Source: Marivirga aurantiaca (GTDB taxonomy: Bacteria > Bacteroidota > Bacteroidia > Cytophagales > Cyclobacteriaceae). From it: a stretch of DNA of 64,000 nt. The position numbers and the translations under genes are program-made. Every line of letters begins with the position of its first letter. Positions within the stretch are counted from its first letter, which is position 1. The notes under the pieces are model-generated. The model saw nothing but the letters and a program-made list of their open reading frames with translations. It made no database searches and had not been told where the DNA came from. Location: NCBI RefSeq assembly GCF_016679925.1, contig NZ_JAEQBW010000016.1, forward strand, positions 1 to 64,000. The letters are read 5' to 3'. This document shows positions 57,083 to 64,000 of the stretch, one piece after another.

Positions 57083-57967
57083 TTAATAAACAGTGATTTC
57101 CGGAACCATTCTACCTCTATCAAACCAGCTAAGGTCAAATTCTTTTTTATCCTTTGATTTAGAAACATTTTCACCATAACTTCTATAAATTTCCTTTCTG
57201 TAAACAGCATCACCATCAAAATATTCGAGAGTAACGCTTACATTATCCTGAAACCCAATCCAAGAAGAACTTTCTACTATTGTTAAGATCTTTTCTCCCT
57301 CCCTAAAATAGGCTATCTCCTGTGAACTTCCGTGTTCTCCACCTTGTCCCTTTTGTGTCAATACCGTTCTGCCTCTAAACTTATGATACGCTATATCCCA
57401 CTCAGAATAATTCCCTTCGTTAGGATCGGATTGGTAATCAACAGTGTTTTTTACCAAAACCATATCATGCACTTTTTCGACATAATCAAGAATGCTATCG
57501 GCCTTCGGGTCATTGAACTCTCTATGATACATAATTGTGTTGTAAGCATTTACTGCCCCTAGAATTAAGTGGTAGGGGCCACGATAATTTTCCAGTTCAA
57601 TTTCCTGTTCATTCTCTTTGTACCAAACAAATTCTCCTCTACTATCGAGATAAGCTCTCAAATCAGGCTTTACCTTATCATTTTTTGAAGCAAAAAAGAT
57701 GAAGTAAGGAACGTTTTTATCAGCATCAAAATAATACTCAAATCGTCCGTCTTCCACTTCTTCTTTAATAATAGCAACTTTACCATTTTCAGCAGAAACC
57801 TTGTACTTATCAACTGTAAAAGTTTCCAGGTCTACATCTCCTCCGTTAATTCGATAATACCTGTCCCGTACGGATTGAATGACTTCTTCATTTTCTTTAT
57901 CCTGGCTGAATACGCTATGACCAATTACAAGAGAAAGAAGGAAGGTCACCGTAATAATTAACTTCAT
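57083..57967 (-). CDS. secreted protein, unknown
   Basis: The ATG at 57967 (MKLIITVTFLLSLVIGHSVFSQ) gives a good signal peptide and 294 residues; the ATG at 58030 would add 21 residues in front. The mature protein begins ENEEVIQSVRDRYYRINGG and has YYFDADKNVPYFIFFAS, EYFDGDAVYRKEIYRSYG segments that suggest a beta-strand protein of Bacteroidota. No catalytic site is recognised. It lies between the 78-bp repeat copies. Confidence 0.75.
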   Translation of the reverse strand: MKLIITVTFLLSLVIGHSVFSQDKENEEVIQSVRDRYYRINGGDVDLETFTVDKYKVSAENGKVAIIKEEVEDGRFEYYFDADKNVPYFIFFASKNDKVKPDLRAYLDSRGEFVWYKENEQEIELENYRGPYHLILGAVNAYNTIMYHREFNDPKADSILDYVEKVHDMVLVKNTVDYQSDPNEGNYSEWDIAYHKFRGRTVLTQKGQGGEHGSSQEIAYFREGEKILTIVESSSWIGFQDNVSVTLEYFDGDAVYRKEIYRSYGENVSKSKDKKEFDLSWFDRGRMVPEITVY

Positions 57968-58238
57968 AGTACTGGTTTTATGTGATTGACATTGATAGTG
58001 GAAATAGTGATAATTTATTGATAAATACAAATTCTTTAAGTTGGATATGCTGCAGCTTACTTTGTATCGGATGCTTTTCTCAGTAAATAGTATATAAGGG
58101 CCTTTTGATGCCCCACTAATAAACCTATTGCATCAATAAACCTTAACCTCCGATACCACCCCGTCACTGTTAAAACAGGACTGTCGGCATCCCCTATATT
58201 ATCACCATAATTTATAAATTTGAGTTTAACAGCCCTTT

Positions 58239-58317
58239 AAATCATAATATTCCTCTAATCATTTTAATCATAGTACAAGACTATTCATGGAGTAGAATGT
58301 CAATCAGCTTATTTTGT
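58239..58317. repeat. 78-bp direct repeat, right copy
   Basis: Matches 55463-55540 with a few substitutions and a 1-bp insertion (GTCAATCAG for GTCATCAG). No GxxExxY gene adjoins this copy. The 513-bp gap to the ABC operon is otherwise without a gene. Confidence 0.9.
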
Positions 58318-58443
58318 GCCCTACTCAATGTCTATCAGTAAATCCGTAAAATGCTGAAATGCTTTCACTCCCCCCATTTCAAAAAATAATTTCACCCTTT
58401 CATCCTATTTATTTGGAAATATGAAATGTATCTTTTACTATTG

Positions 58444-58469
58444 TACTGTATTAGTTAAGTAGTACAGTA
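58444..58469. promoter_or_regulatory. candidate GntR/YtrA operator before the ABC operon
   Basis: TACTGTA (58444-58450) and TACAGTA (58463-58469) are perfect inverted half-sites separated by 12 bp, 12 bp before the ATG at 58481. The operon encodes a GntR-family regulator, so autorepression is likely. Confidence 0.55.
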
Positions 58470-58480
58470 AATCAGTTGAT

Positions 58481-59311
58481 ATGATCAGCATAAAAAATTT
58501 AGGATTCAGTTACACCAAAAAACAGCAGCCATTATTCCATCAACTGGATTGTGAGTTGCAGGCGGGGAGCATTGCCGGACTCCTTGGTAAGAATGGTGCC
58601 GGAAAAACCACACTGCTCAAGCTAATGATTGGCTTGCTCTTCCCCACTGAGGGGCAGGTGAGCATTATGGGGCATCAGCCGGCAAAGCGTGAGCCTTCTC
58701 TGCTTCAGGATATTTATTTTTTGCCTGAAGAGTTTTACATTCCCGGCATTTCCATGGCTAAATATGTAAAGGCCAATGCAGGATTTTACCCGCGATTTGA
58801 TCAAGATTTGTTGAAGCGACTGATTAGCGACTTTGAGCTACCGGAGACAAAAAGTTTGCAAAAGCTTTCTTACGGACAGAAAAAGAAGTTCCTAATCTCT
58901 TTTGCGCTATCCACCAAATGCAGGCTGCTGGTATTGGATGAACCTACTAATGGGTTGGATATTCCCTCAAAAGGAATTTTCAGAAAAGTGCTGGCGGGCT
59001 CCCTGGACGAAGATCAGCTGGTCATTATCTCCACACACCAGGTAAGGGATGTGGAAAACCTGATTGACAGGGTGCTGATGCTGGAAAACGGCAGATTCAT
59101 TATGCAGAAAGATCTTTTTGATATATCGTCACAATTGAATTTCAGCACAGCTTCCTCAGCAGAAGGTGAAAATGTATTGTACAGCGAAATGGTGCCAGGG
59201 GGTTATCGGGTAATCACCCCGCAAACCAATGGCAACTCTAATGTTGACATCGAATTATTGTTTAATGCCATCTCTCATGGCACAGAAAAAATGAAAGCTT
59301 ATGTCCAGTAA
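58481..59311 (+). CDS. ABC transporter ATP-binding protein (YtrB-like)
   Basis: 276 residues. Walker A GKNGAGKTT (about 36-44), signature LSYGQKKKF (LSGGQ-type), Walker B LLVLDEP, D-loop NGLDI and switch His in STHQ. The C-terminal 50 residues are a non-conserved extension. It overlaps the membrane protein gene by 11 bp. With the GntR gene it forms a YtrA-type operon, common in envelope-stress or antibiotic response. Confidence 0.92.
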   Translation: MISIKNLGFSYTKKQQPLFHQLDCELQAGSIAGLLGKNGAGKTTLLKLMIGLLFPTEGQVSIMGHQPAKREPSLLQDIYFLPEEFYIPGISMAKYVKANAGFYPRFDQDLLKRLISDFELPETKSLQKLSYGQKKKFLISFALSTKCRLLVLDEPTNGLDIPSKGIFRKVLAGSLDEDQLVIISTHQVRDVENLIDRVLMLENGRFIMQKDLFDISSQLNFSTASSAEGENVLYSEMVPGGYRVITPQTNGNSNVDIELLFNAISHGTEKMKAYVQ

Positions 59312-60095
59312 TATTTTTAACGGAAAGCGCTTCCTCCTACTTTGCAGGCAGCATTTCATCCACAGCAATAAAATGCTACTATTTTCTGCAGTGGCCTATA
59401 TCGGGGTAATCTTCATTATCCTTTCATTGGTTCAGATGAGTAACGACCGCGTGCCTCATGATGCTGAAATTTTCCGAGAACTACTACTGACTTTTGTGGC
59501 CATATTTGGAATCTTATATGTTGGATATTCATTTCCCTCATTTAGATCGAAAGAAGCTACTATTAACTACCTCATGCTTCCGGGTTCTGTTCTCGAAAAG
59601 TTTTTGTTCGAGTTGATAATTCGTATAGGGCTGATGTTAATCCTCCTCCCCATCTTGTTTTGGATTACTTTTCATCTGCAAGGCTACTTTTTCAGTCTTT
59701 TCACCACTGAAACATTCCAACCGGTAGGATTTCAGCAGACCATGGATTTTGAAATGCCCAGCGAGATTAAAGAAGCCATGTTTTGGTTTTATACATTTAT
59801 TGTCTCCCTTGTTGCATTAGGATTTGTATTACCTTTTACGGGTGGCGCTATGTTCTCCAAACAACCTCTGGTTAAAACGCTGTTTTCAGTAGCTATTATC
59901 ATTATCGCCTATGCGGGTTTCACTTACATAGCTGTAGAGAAACTCGGTGTTGGGAGATATAATGTAAATGATTCTATGTGGCTGATTCCCACTGATAATA
60001 AAGGCATCTTTAGATTTCTTGCCTTTGCGGCTATTATAGCTAATGTGACCATGCTTTTTGTTGCTTATCGAAAGTTAAAAGAAAAGGAGGTATAA
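59301..60095 (+). CDS. ABC transporter membrane protein
   Basis: 264 residues with about six membrane segments, including LLLTFVAIFGILYVGYSFPSF and the last helix FLAFAAIIANVTMLFVAY. The segment SKEATINYLMLPGSVLEKFLFELIIR is typical of ABC-2-like permeases in Bacteroidota GntR operons. It starts inside the ATP-binding gene and is followed by the GntR gene at 1 bp. Confidence 0.85.
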   Translation: MSSNIFNGKRFLLLCRQHFIHSNKMLLFSAVAYIGVIFIILSLVQMSNDRVPHDAEIFRELLLTFVAIFGILYVGYSFPSFRSKEATINYLMLPGSVLEKFLFELIIRIGLMLILLPILFWITFHLQGYFFSLFTTETFQPVGFQQTMDFEMPSEIKEAMFWFYTFIVSLVALGFVLPFTGGAMFSKQPLVKTLFSVAIIIIAYAGFTYIAVEKLGVGRYNVNDSMWLIPTDNKGIFRFLAFAAIIANVTMLFVAYRKLKEKEV

Positions 60096-60096
60096 T

Positions 60097-60462
60097 ATGG
60101 AATTCCAAAATGGCAAAAGCATTTTCCTTCAGATTGCAGACACTATTACCGACAAAGTGGTGAGTGGTGAGTTTCCTGCCGGAGAGAAGATACCCTCCGT
60201 TCGGGAGCTGGCTGCCGAAATGGGTGTAAACCCCAATACTATCATGAGAACATACAGTGAACTACAAGCTATGAATATAATCGAAAACCAGCGCGGAATC
60301 GGATATTTTGTAAATCCTGAAGCTCAGCATATTATCCTGAAAAGCAAAAAAGAAGATTTCTTTAATAAAGTACTGCCTGAAGTCTTAAAACAGGCAGATC
60401 TGTTAGGAATCACATCCAGTGAATTGAAAAAACATTTAGATAACCTAAACTCAGCATCATGA
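60097..60462 (+). CDS. GntR-family regulator, YtrA subfamily
   Basis: 121 residues, the short YtrA form: a winged helix (SIFLQIADTITDKVVSGEFPAGEKIPSVRELAAEMGVNPNTIMRTYSELQAMNIIENQRGIGYFV, about 8-72) and a short C-terminal dimerisation helix, with no large effector domain. It likely represses the operon through the inverted repeat at 58444-58469. The stop overlaps the next start (ATGA). Confidence 0.94.
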   Translation: MEFQNGKSIFLQIADTITDKVVSGEFPAGEKIPSVRELAAEMGVNPNTIMRTYSELQAMNIIENQRGIGYFVNPEAQHIILKSKKEDFFNKVLPEVLKQADLLGITSSELKKHLDNLNSAS

Positions 60463-61142
60463 AGCTCAGCAATAAAATACTCATCGGATTTTTCGGGTTG
60501 ATACTGCTCTATATGACAGTCGCTTTTACCGAAATAAGACTGAAAGGCGATCTGAACAGCATGGACAATTCCAACAGTATAGCAGAAACCGCAGATATCC
60601 AATCGTTTTCTTACCTGATTTTACCTGAAATGGAGCAGCGCATTGATATAATTGGATCAGACCAAGCGAAACTGGAAGTACGGAGTATCTCAGGAGATTT
60701 ACTCCAAAAGGTAAAGTACCAAATAGTTGGTGATACCCTTACAATAACACCTCCGGCACTTGAAGAAAATGAAAACGTCAAAATCACCCTTTATGTAAAG
60801 AAAAACTACTTCAGGGGCATGACTGTAAATAGTCCGGGTATGCGCATAGATTCATTGGACCAGCAGGAGCTAAATATTATCCAAAATTCCGGATGGATCA
60901 GAATGCTTGACCATAATAAAGTAAATCAACTCAATATTAAAGCCTCCAACGAAGGAAGCCTTAATATTGAAGGGATGGAACTTGACCTGCTGAATGTACA
61001 GCTTGATGATTCTAAAGTGGTAAGTAATGCCGGGATCAAAATTTTGGAAGGTTCCATATCAAATGAATCTTTCTTATATCTGGGAAGCACTGATGAAATC
61101 CGAATGAAAAAAGATGACAGCAGTCGGATTGATTTATATTAA
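60459..61142 (+). CDS. membrane-anchored GIN-domain-like (DUF2807-type) protein
   Basis: 227 residues. An N-terminal hydrophobic helix (ILIGFFGLILLYMTVAF) anchors a beta-rich periplasmic part with repeated segments INIIQNSGWIRML, LNIKASNEGSLNIEGM and LNVQLDDSKVVSNAGIKILEGSISNESFLYLG. This resembles a right-handed beta-helix of head GIN domains. The role is unknown, but it is translationally coupled to the GntR gene. Confidence 0.7.
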   Translation: MKLSNKILIGFFGLILLYMTVAFTEIRLKGDLNSMDNSNSIAETADIQSFSYLILPEMEQRIDIIGSDQAKLEVRSISGDLLQKVKYQIVGDTLTITPPALEENENVKITLYVKKNYFRGMTVNSPGMRIDSLDQQELNIIQNSGWIRMLDHNKVNQLNIKASNEGSLNIEGMELDLLNVQLDDSKVVSNAGIKILEGSISNESFLYLGSTDEIRMKKDDSSRIDLY

Positions 61143-61255
61143 AAAATAAATATTTACAAAGGCTGTAACAAAACGATTCTTTAAACTTCTTTAACCAAAC
61201 AGATACAAATAGAAAATTTGCATCAACACCCAAGGTACGCCCAATTCAGAACGCT

Positions 61256-62146
61256 ATGAACATACAAATAACAGGACTCACCAAGACATATCCCAATGGC
61301 CATACTGCCATCAAAAATGTAAATCTGGAGATAGGAAGTGGCATGTTTGGCTTATTGGGGCCTAATGGAGCAGGAAAATCCAGTTTTATGCGGGTGTTGG
61401 TTACTGTTCAGCAAGCCACAGCAGGCACTATCCTGATGGATGGTTTGAACATTAATGAGCACAGACAAAAAATCAGAAAACTGGTAGGCTACCTTCCTCA
61501 GGATTTCACCTTTTTCTCTAAGCTTAAAACCTGGGAATTCCTGGATTATGCCGCTCAGCTGTCAACCAATCTGAAGAAAAAGGATCGTTTAATCAAAGTG
61601 GATAAGCTGCTGGACCAGGTAGGATTGCTCGATGTGCGCGACAGAATGGCCAATAAACTTTCCGGAGGAATGAAAAGAAGGCTTGGCATTGCACAGGCGC
61701 TGATTGGCGAGCCGAAGTTGTTAGTAATAGATGAGCCCACTACAGGTCTTGATCCCGAAGAACGTATAAGATTCCGTAATATCCTTTCCGACTTAAGCCA
61801 GCAGGATGTCACCATCATCCTTTCCACCCACATTGTAGGCGATATCAGTAGTACCTGCCATAATATGGCCATGCTCAATAAAGGCGAGGTGGCTTTTAAG
61901 GGATCTCCCGAAGGCATGATAGATCAGGTACGTGGCCATGTTTGGCAGGTAAATTTAGATGATGAAGAATTTAATATCTTAAAAACCAAACATTCAGTGG
62001 TTTCCACCATCCCTGTGGATGGTAAATGGGAAGTGCAACTGATAGCTACAGATCAACCTCACCCTAAGGCTGTTAATGCCAATCCGAATCTGGAGCATGC
62101 TTATGTGTATTTTATGGAAAATGAATTAGGCGTTTCACTGGTATGA
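61256..62146 (+). CDS. ABC transporter ATP-binding protein, ABC-2 type
   Basis: 296 residues. Walker A GPNGAGKSS (about 35-43), Q-loop YLPQDF, signature LSGGMKRRLGIAQ, Walker B LLVIDEPTTGLDPE and switch STHI. The extended C-terminal part (about 220-296) is like those of Bacteroidota ABC-2 exporters. It overlaps the permease gene (ATGA) and so serves it. Confidence 0.94.
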   Translation: MNIQITGLTKTYPNGHTAIKNVNLEIGSGMFGLLGPNGAGKSSFMRVLVTVQQATAGTILMDGLNINEHRQKIRKLVGYLPQDFTFFSKLKTWEFLDYAAQLSTNLKKKDRLIKVDKLLDQVGLLDVRDRMANKLSGGMKRRLGIAQALIGEPKLLVIDEPTTGLDPEERIRFRNILSDLSQQDVTIILSTHIVGDISSTCHNMAMLNKGEVAFKGSPEGMIDQVRGHVWQVNLDDEEFNILKTKHSVVSTIPVDGKWEVQLIATDQPHPKAVNANPNLEHAYVYFMENELGVSLV

Positions 62147-64000
62147 TTTCCATTAAAAACATATTGACCATATCCCGATTTGAATCAAAAGTGTTGTGGA
62201 GAAACTGGTTTTTCAGAATTCTGGCAGTGGCGGGCATAGGATTCCTTTCCTTATTGTTCATATTAGAATTCTCTGAAGTTAATACGCCTGATTGGGACCA
62301 GCTTTCCAATAGCTGGATGATGCCCTATGCCGGCATGATACTCATAAGTATCCCACAAGTAGCTGCAGTGATTTTTTTAGCTACCGGGCTTATTAAGAAG
62401 GATAAGAAAGTTGATACTAACGAAGTATTCTTTGTAAGACCTATTACCAACCTGGATTATGTATTGGGAAAAGCACTGGCCCTTTTCAAGCTTTTTTTCC
62501 TGTTAAACATGGTATTGGTTTGTATTCCATTGATTATCAATATTACCAATCCCTACACCACATTTAACCCTTTGGCATATATCGTCTATCCGCTGCTGAC
62601 GAGTATACCCACCATCATATTTACCACAGGGGTAGCATTTTTGGCGGTTACACTTCTTAAGAATCAGCCGATTACCATTGTATTATTGCTGGGTATTGCC
62701 GGAGTGCAGTTGATCTACTATTTTGATCAGTTCTCCAATATCCTGGATTTTATGGCTTTTCGCCTGCCCATGTATATTTCTGAGATCTCGGGCTTTGCCG
62801 ACATGGAATTTGCACTTTGGCAAAGGGCTTTTTACCTCATTACAGGTGTGGCATGTTTATTCATTACTGCAATTTTTCTCGATCGTCTTTCCAGTCACAG
62901 AGTGGCTATTATTTCGACCGCAGTCATTGGTGTGGTATTTTTAGGCATCTCCTCTTTTATAATGCTTAGGCTTTGGGACATGCGACAGGAACCGATCAAA
63001 TTGCGCCAGGAGATGATCACTGTTAACGGAAAATGGGCAGATGTTCCGAATGTAGATATAGTTTCGAATGCGATTGACCTGGAGTGGCTGGGCAGTAGCA
63101 TCAGCGCCACTTCCGAAATGGTGGTAAGGAATATCAATCAACAACCGCTTGAGAAGGTTTACTTTACCTTAAATCCGGGCTTAATAGTAGATGAGGTTTT
63201 AGTTGGTAATAAGCCGCTGGAATTTAAAAGGAATCAGCATATAATCTCTTTGGAGCAGGGCTTTACATTAGCTCCAAATCAGGAGGTGAAGGTGCTGATA
63301 AAATATCATGGGTCGATTAAGGAATCAGCTGCCCATTTGGAAGTGGATCAGAAAAGATTTGAATCTGCCCGGGAATACTTTGTTCACTCCATGCAAAAGA
63401 AATATGCCTTTTTGCAACCTGATTATGTACTACTTACCAAAGACGTATTTTGGTATCCCGACATCGAAATCGGTTACAGCAGCAAGTCACCCAGAAAGGC
63501 AAGACAATCATTTATTGATTTTCAACTGAAGGTGAAAACGGCAGAAGGAAAAATGGCTATTTCTCAAGGTGATCCGGTAATAAAGGGAGACACTTATGAG
63601 TTCAATCCCGAATATCCTCTGCCTCAGATCTCCCTTGCTATCGGTGATTATGTGAAGAAGGAGATTTTGGTGGACAGCATTACCTATGCAGTTTATCATT
63701 ATCCTAAAAATGATTACTTCCTAAAAGAACTGGATCAGTTGCAGGACACTCTGAGCTACCTGATCACAGATCTTGTCAATGAATATGAAGATGCGCAGAA
63801 ACTCTCTTATCCTTTCAAAAGATTGAATTTTGTAGAGGCTCCGATCAGTTTCATGGCCTATAACAAGGTTTATGAAAGCCATCAGGCATATCTGCAGCCT
63901 GAGACTGTGTATTGGCCCGAGGAAGGAGGCAACATCAGTCAGTTTGACTTAAGAAGACAGAAGATCTACATGGATAAGCAGGCCAATGCTCAGAATCAGG
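62143..64000 (+). CDS. ABC-2 permease fused to a large extracytoplasmic M1-peptidase-like region (partial)
   Basis: The ATG overlaps the stop of the ATPase gene. The first 270 or so residues have six membrane segments (ILTISRFESKVLWRNWFFRILAVAG onward) of the ABC-2 type. From about 285 follows a soluble part beginning IKLRQEMITVNGKWADVPNVDIVSN, with MVVRNINQQPLEKVYFTLNPGLIVDEVLVGN and later YFVHSMQKKYAFLQPDYVLL, as in proteins annotated as M1-aminopeptidase-type fusions. No zinc motif (HExxH) is in the visible part. The gene runs off the right edge, so its length and peptidase activity are open. About 619 codons are seen. Confidence 0.85.
   Translation, partial: MISIKNILTISRFESKVLWRNWFFRILAVAGIGFLSLLFILEFSEVNTPDWDQLSNSWMMPYAGMILISIPQVAAVIFLATGLIKKDKKVDTNEVFFVRPITNLDYVLGKALALFKLFFLLNMVLVCIPLIINITNPYTTFNPLAYIVYPLLTSIPTIIFTTGVAFLAVTLLKNQPITIVLLLGIAGVQLIYYFDQFSNILDFMAFRLPMYISEISGFADMEFALWQRAFYLITGVACLFITAIFLDRLSSHRVAIISTAVIGVVFLGISSFIMLRLWDMRQEPIKLRQEMITVNGKWADVPNVDIVSNAIDLEWLGSSISATSEMVVRNINQQPLEKVYFTLNPGLIVDEVLVGNKPLEFKRNQHIISLEQGFTLAPNQEVKVLIKYHGSIKESAAHLEVDQKRFESAREYFVHSMQKKYAFLQPDYVLLTKDVFWYPDIEIGYSSKSPRKARQSFIDFQLKVKTAEGKMAISQGDPVIKGDTYEFNPEYPLPQISLAIGDYVKKEILVDSITYAVYHYPKNDYFLKELDQLQDTLSYLITDLVNEYEDAQKLSYPFKRLNFVEAPISFMAYNKVYESHQAYLQPETVYWPEEGGNISQFDLRRQKIYMDKQANAQNQ

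Noticed and set aside
1-64000. tRNA, rRNA or riboswitch
   Set aside because: No cloverleaf-like segment with a TTC-x-A/G arm or conserved rRNA sequence was found by reading, and no known riboswitch core was recognised; a covariance-model scan would be decisive.

Overview
The window is a stretch of a Bacteroidota chromosome, most likely a marine Cytophagales member (Marivirga-like). That placement is an inference. It rests on low G+C, SusC/SusD outer-membrane pairs, type IX secretion (T9SS) C-terminal sorting domains, few Shine-Dalgarno sequences, and families typical of the group (GSCFA, GxxExxY, PspC, PadR-linked FtsX permeases). No rRNA, tRNA or CRISPR array was found.

1-21.5 kb is an alpha-glucan (starch/maltodextrin) utilization locus. 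On the minus strand lie susC, susD, a DUF5004-like lipoprotein, a DUF4961-like secreted protein, a SusE/F-like starch-binding lipoprotein, a T9SS-secreted GH13 amylase and a T9SS-secreted pappalysin-like metalloprotease. A 57-codon remnant of a second susD follows. A LacI-type regulator is divergent from susC, and downstream of it on the plus strand are a GH31 alpha-glucosidase, a GH13 lipoprotein and an MFS sugar transporter. Two nearly identical 18-bp palindromes, one in the susC/lacI gap and one before the GH31 gene, are the likely LacI operators. In the proposed scheme, glucan is cut at the surface, imported by SusCD, hydrolysed in the periplasm and taken up by the MFS carrier. Between lacI and the GH31 gene sit two tandem 242-bp copies of a hairpin-rich unit carrying degraded lacI 3' ends. 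A small ABC transporter follows.

21.6-53.4 kb is mostly ordinary chromosome. It holds a large T9SS reprolysin-like protease, an MBL-fold protein, a very acidic small protein, HMG-CoA lyase, a flippase and a DegT aminotransferase, pfkA, a GSCFA / DUF255 / priA cluster, a CsbD protein, an S9 peptidase, AlkB, an MFS carrier, PspC, an OmpA/TPR lipoprotein, pyruvate dehydrogenase E1-beta, an NADP-dependent oxidoreductase, mnmE, and a PadR plus FtsX-like permease pair. Inside this stretch, at 46.0-46.7 kb, a small GIY-YIG nuclease gene is bracketed by two copies of a roughly 80-bp hairpin repeat.

53.4-58.4 kb is accessory. It contains a hypothetical secreted protein, a GxxExxY protein, an HNH nuclease, a frameshifted helicase-like remnant and another hypothetical secreted protein. 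A 78-bp direct repeat brackets 55.5-58.3 kb. From 58.4 kb to the end are a GntR/YtrA-regulated ABC operon and a second ABC module whose permease is fused to an extracytoplasmic peptidase-like region and runs off the window.

The most unusual signals are the hairpin arrays at 13.9-14.4 kb and 46.0-46.7 kb. They share loop sequences but not stems, and one of them surrounds the GIY-YIG gene.
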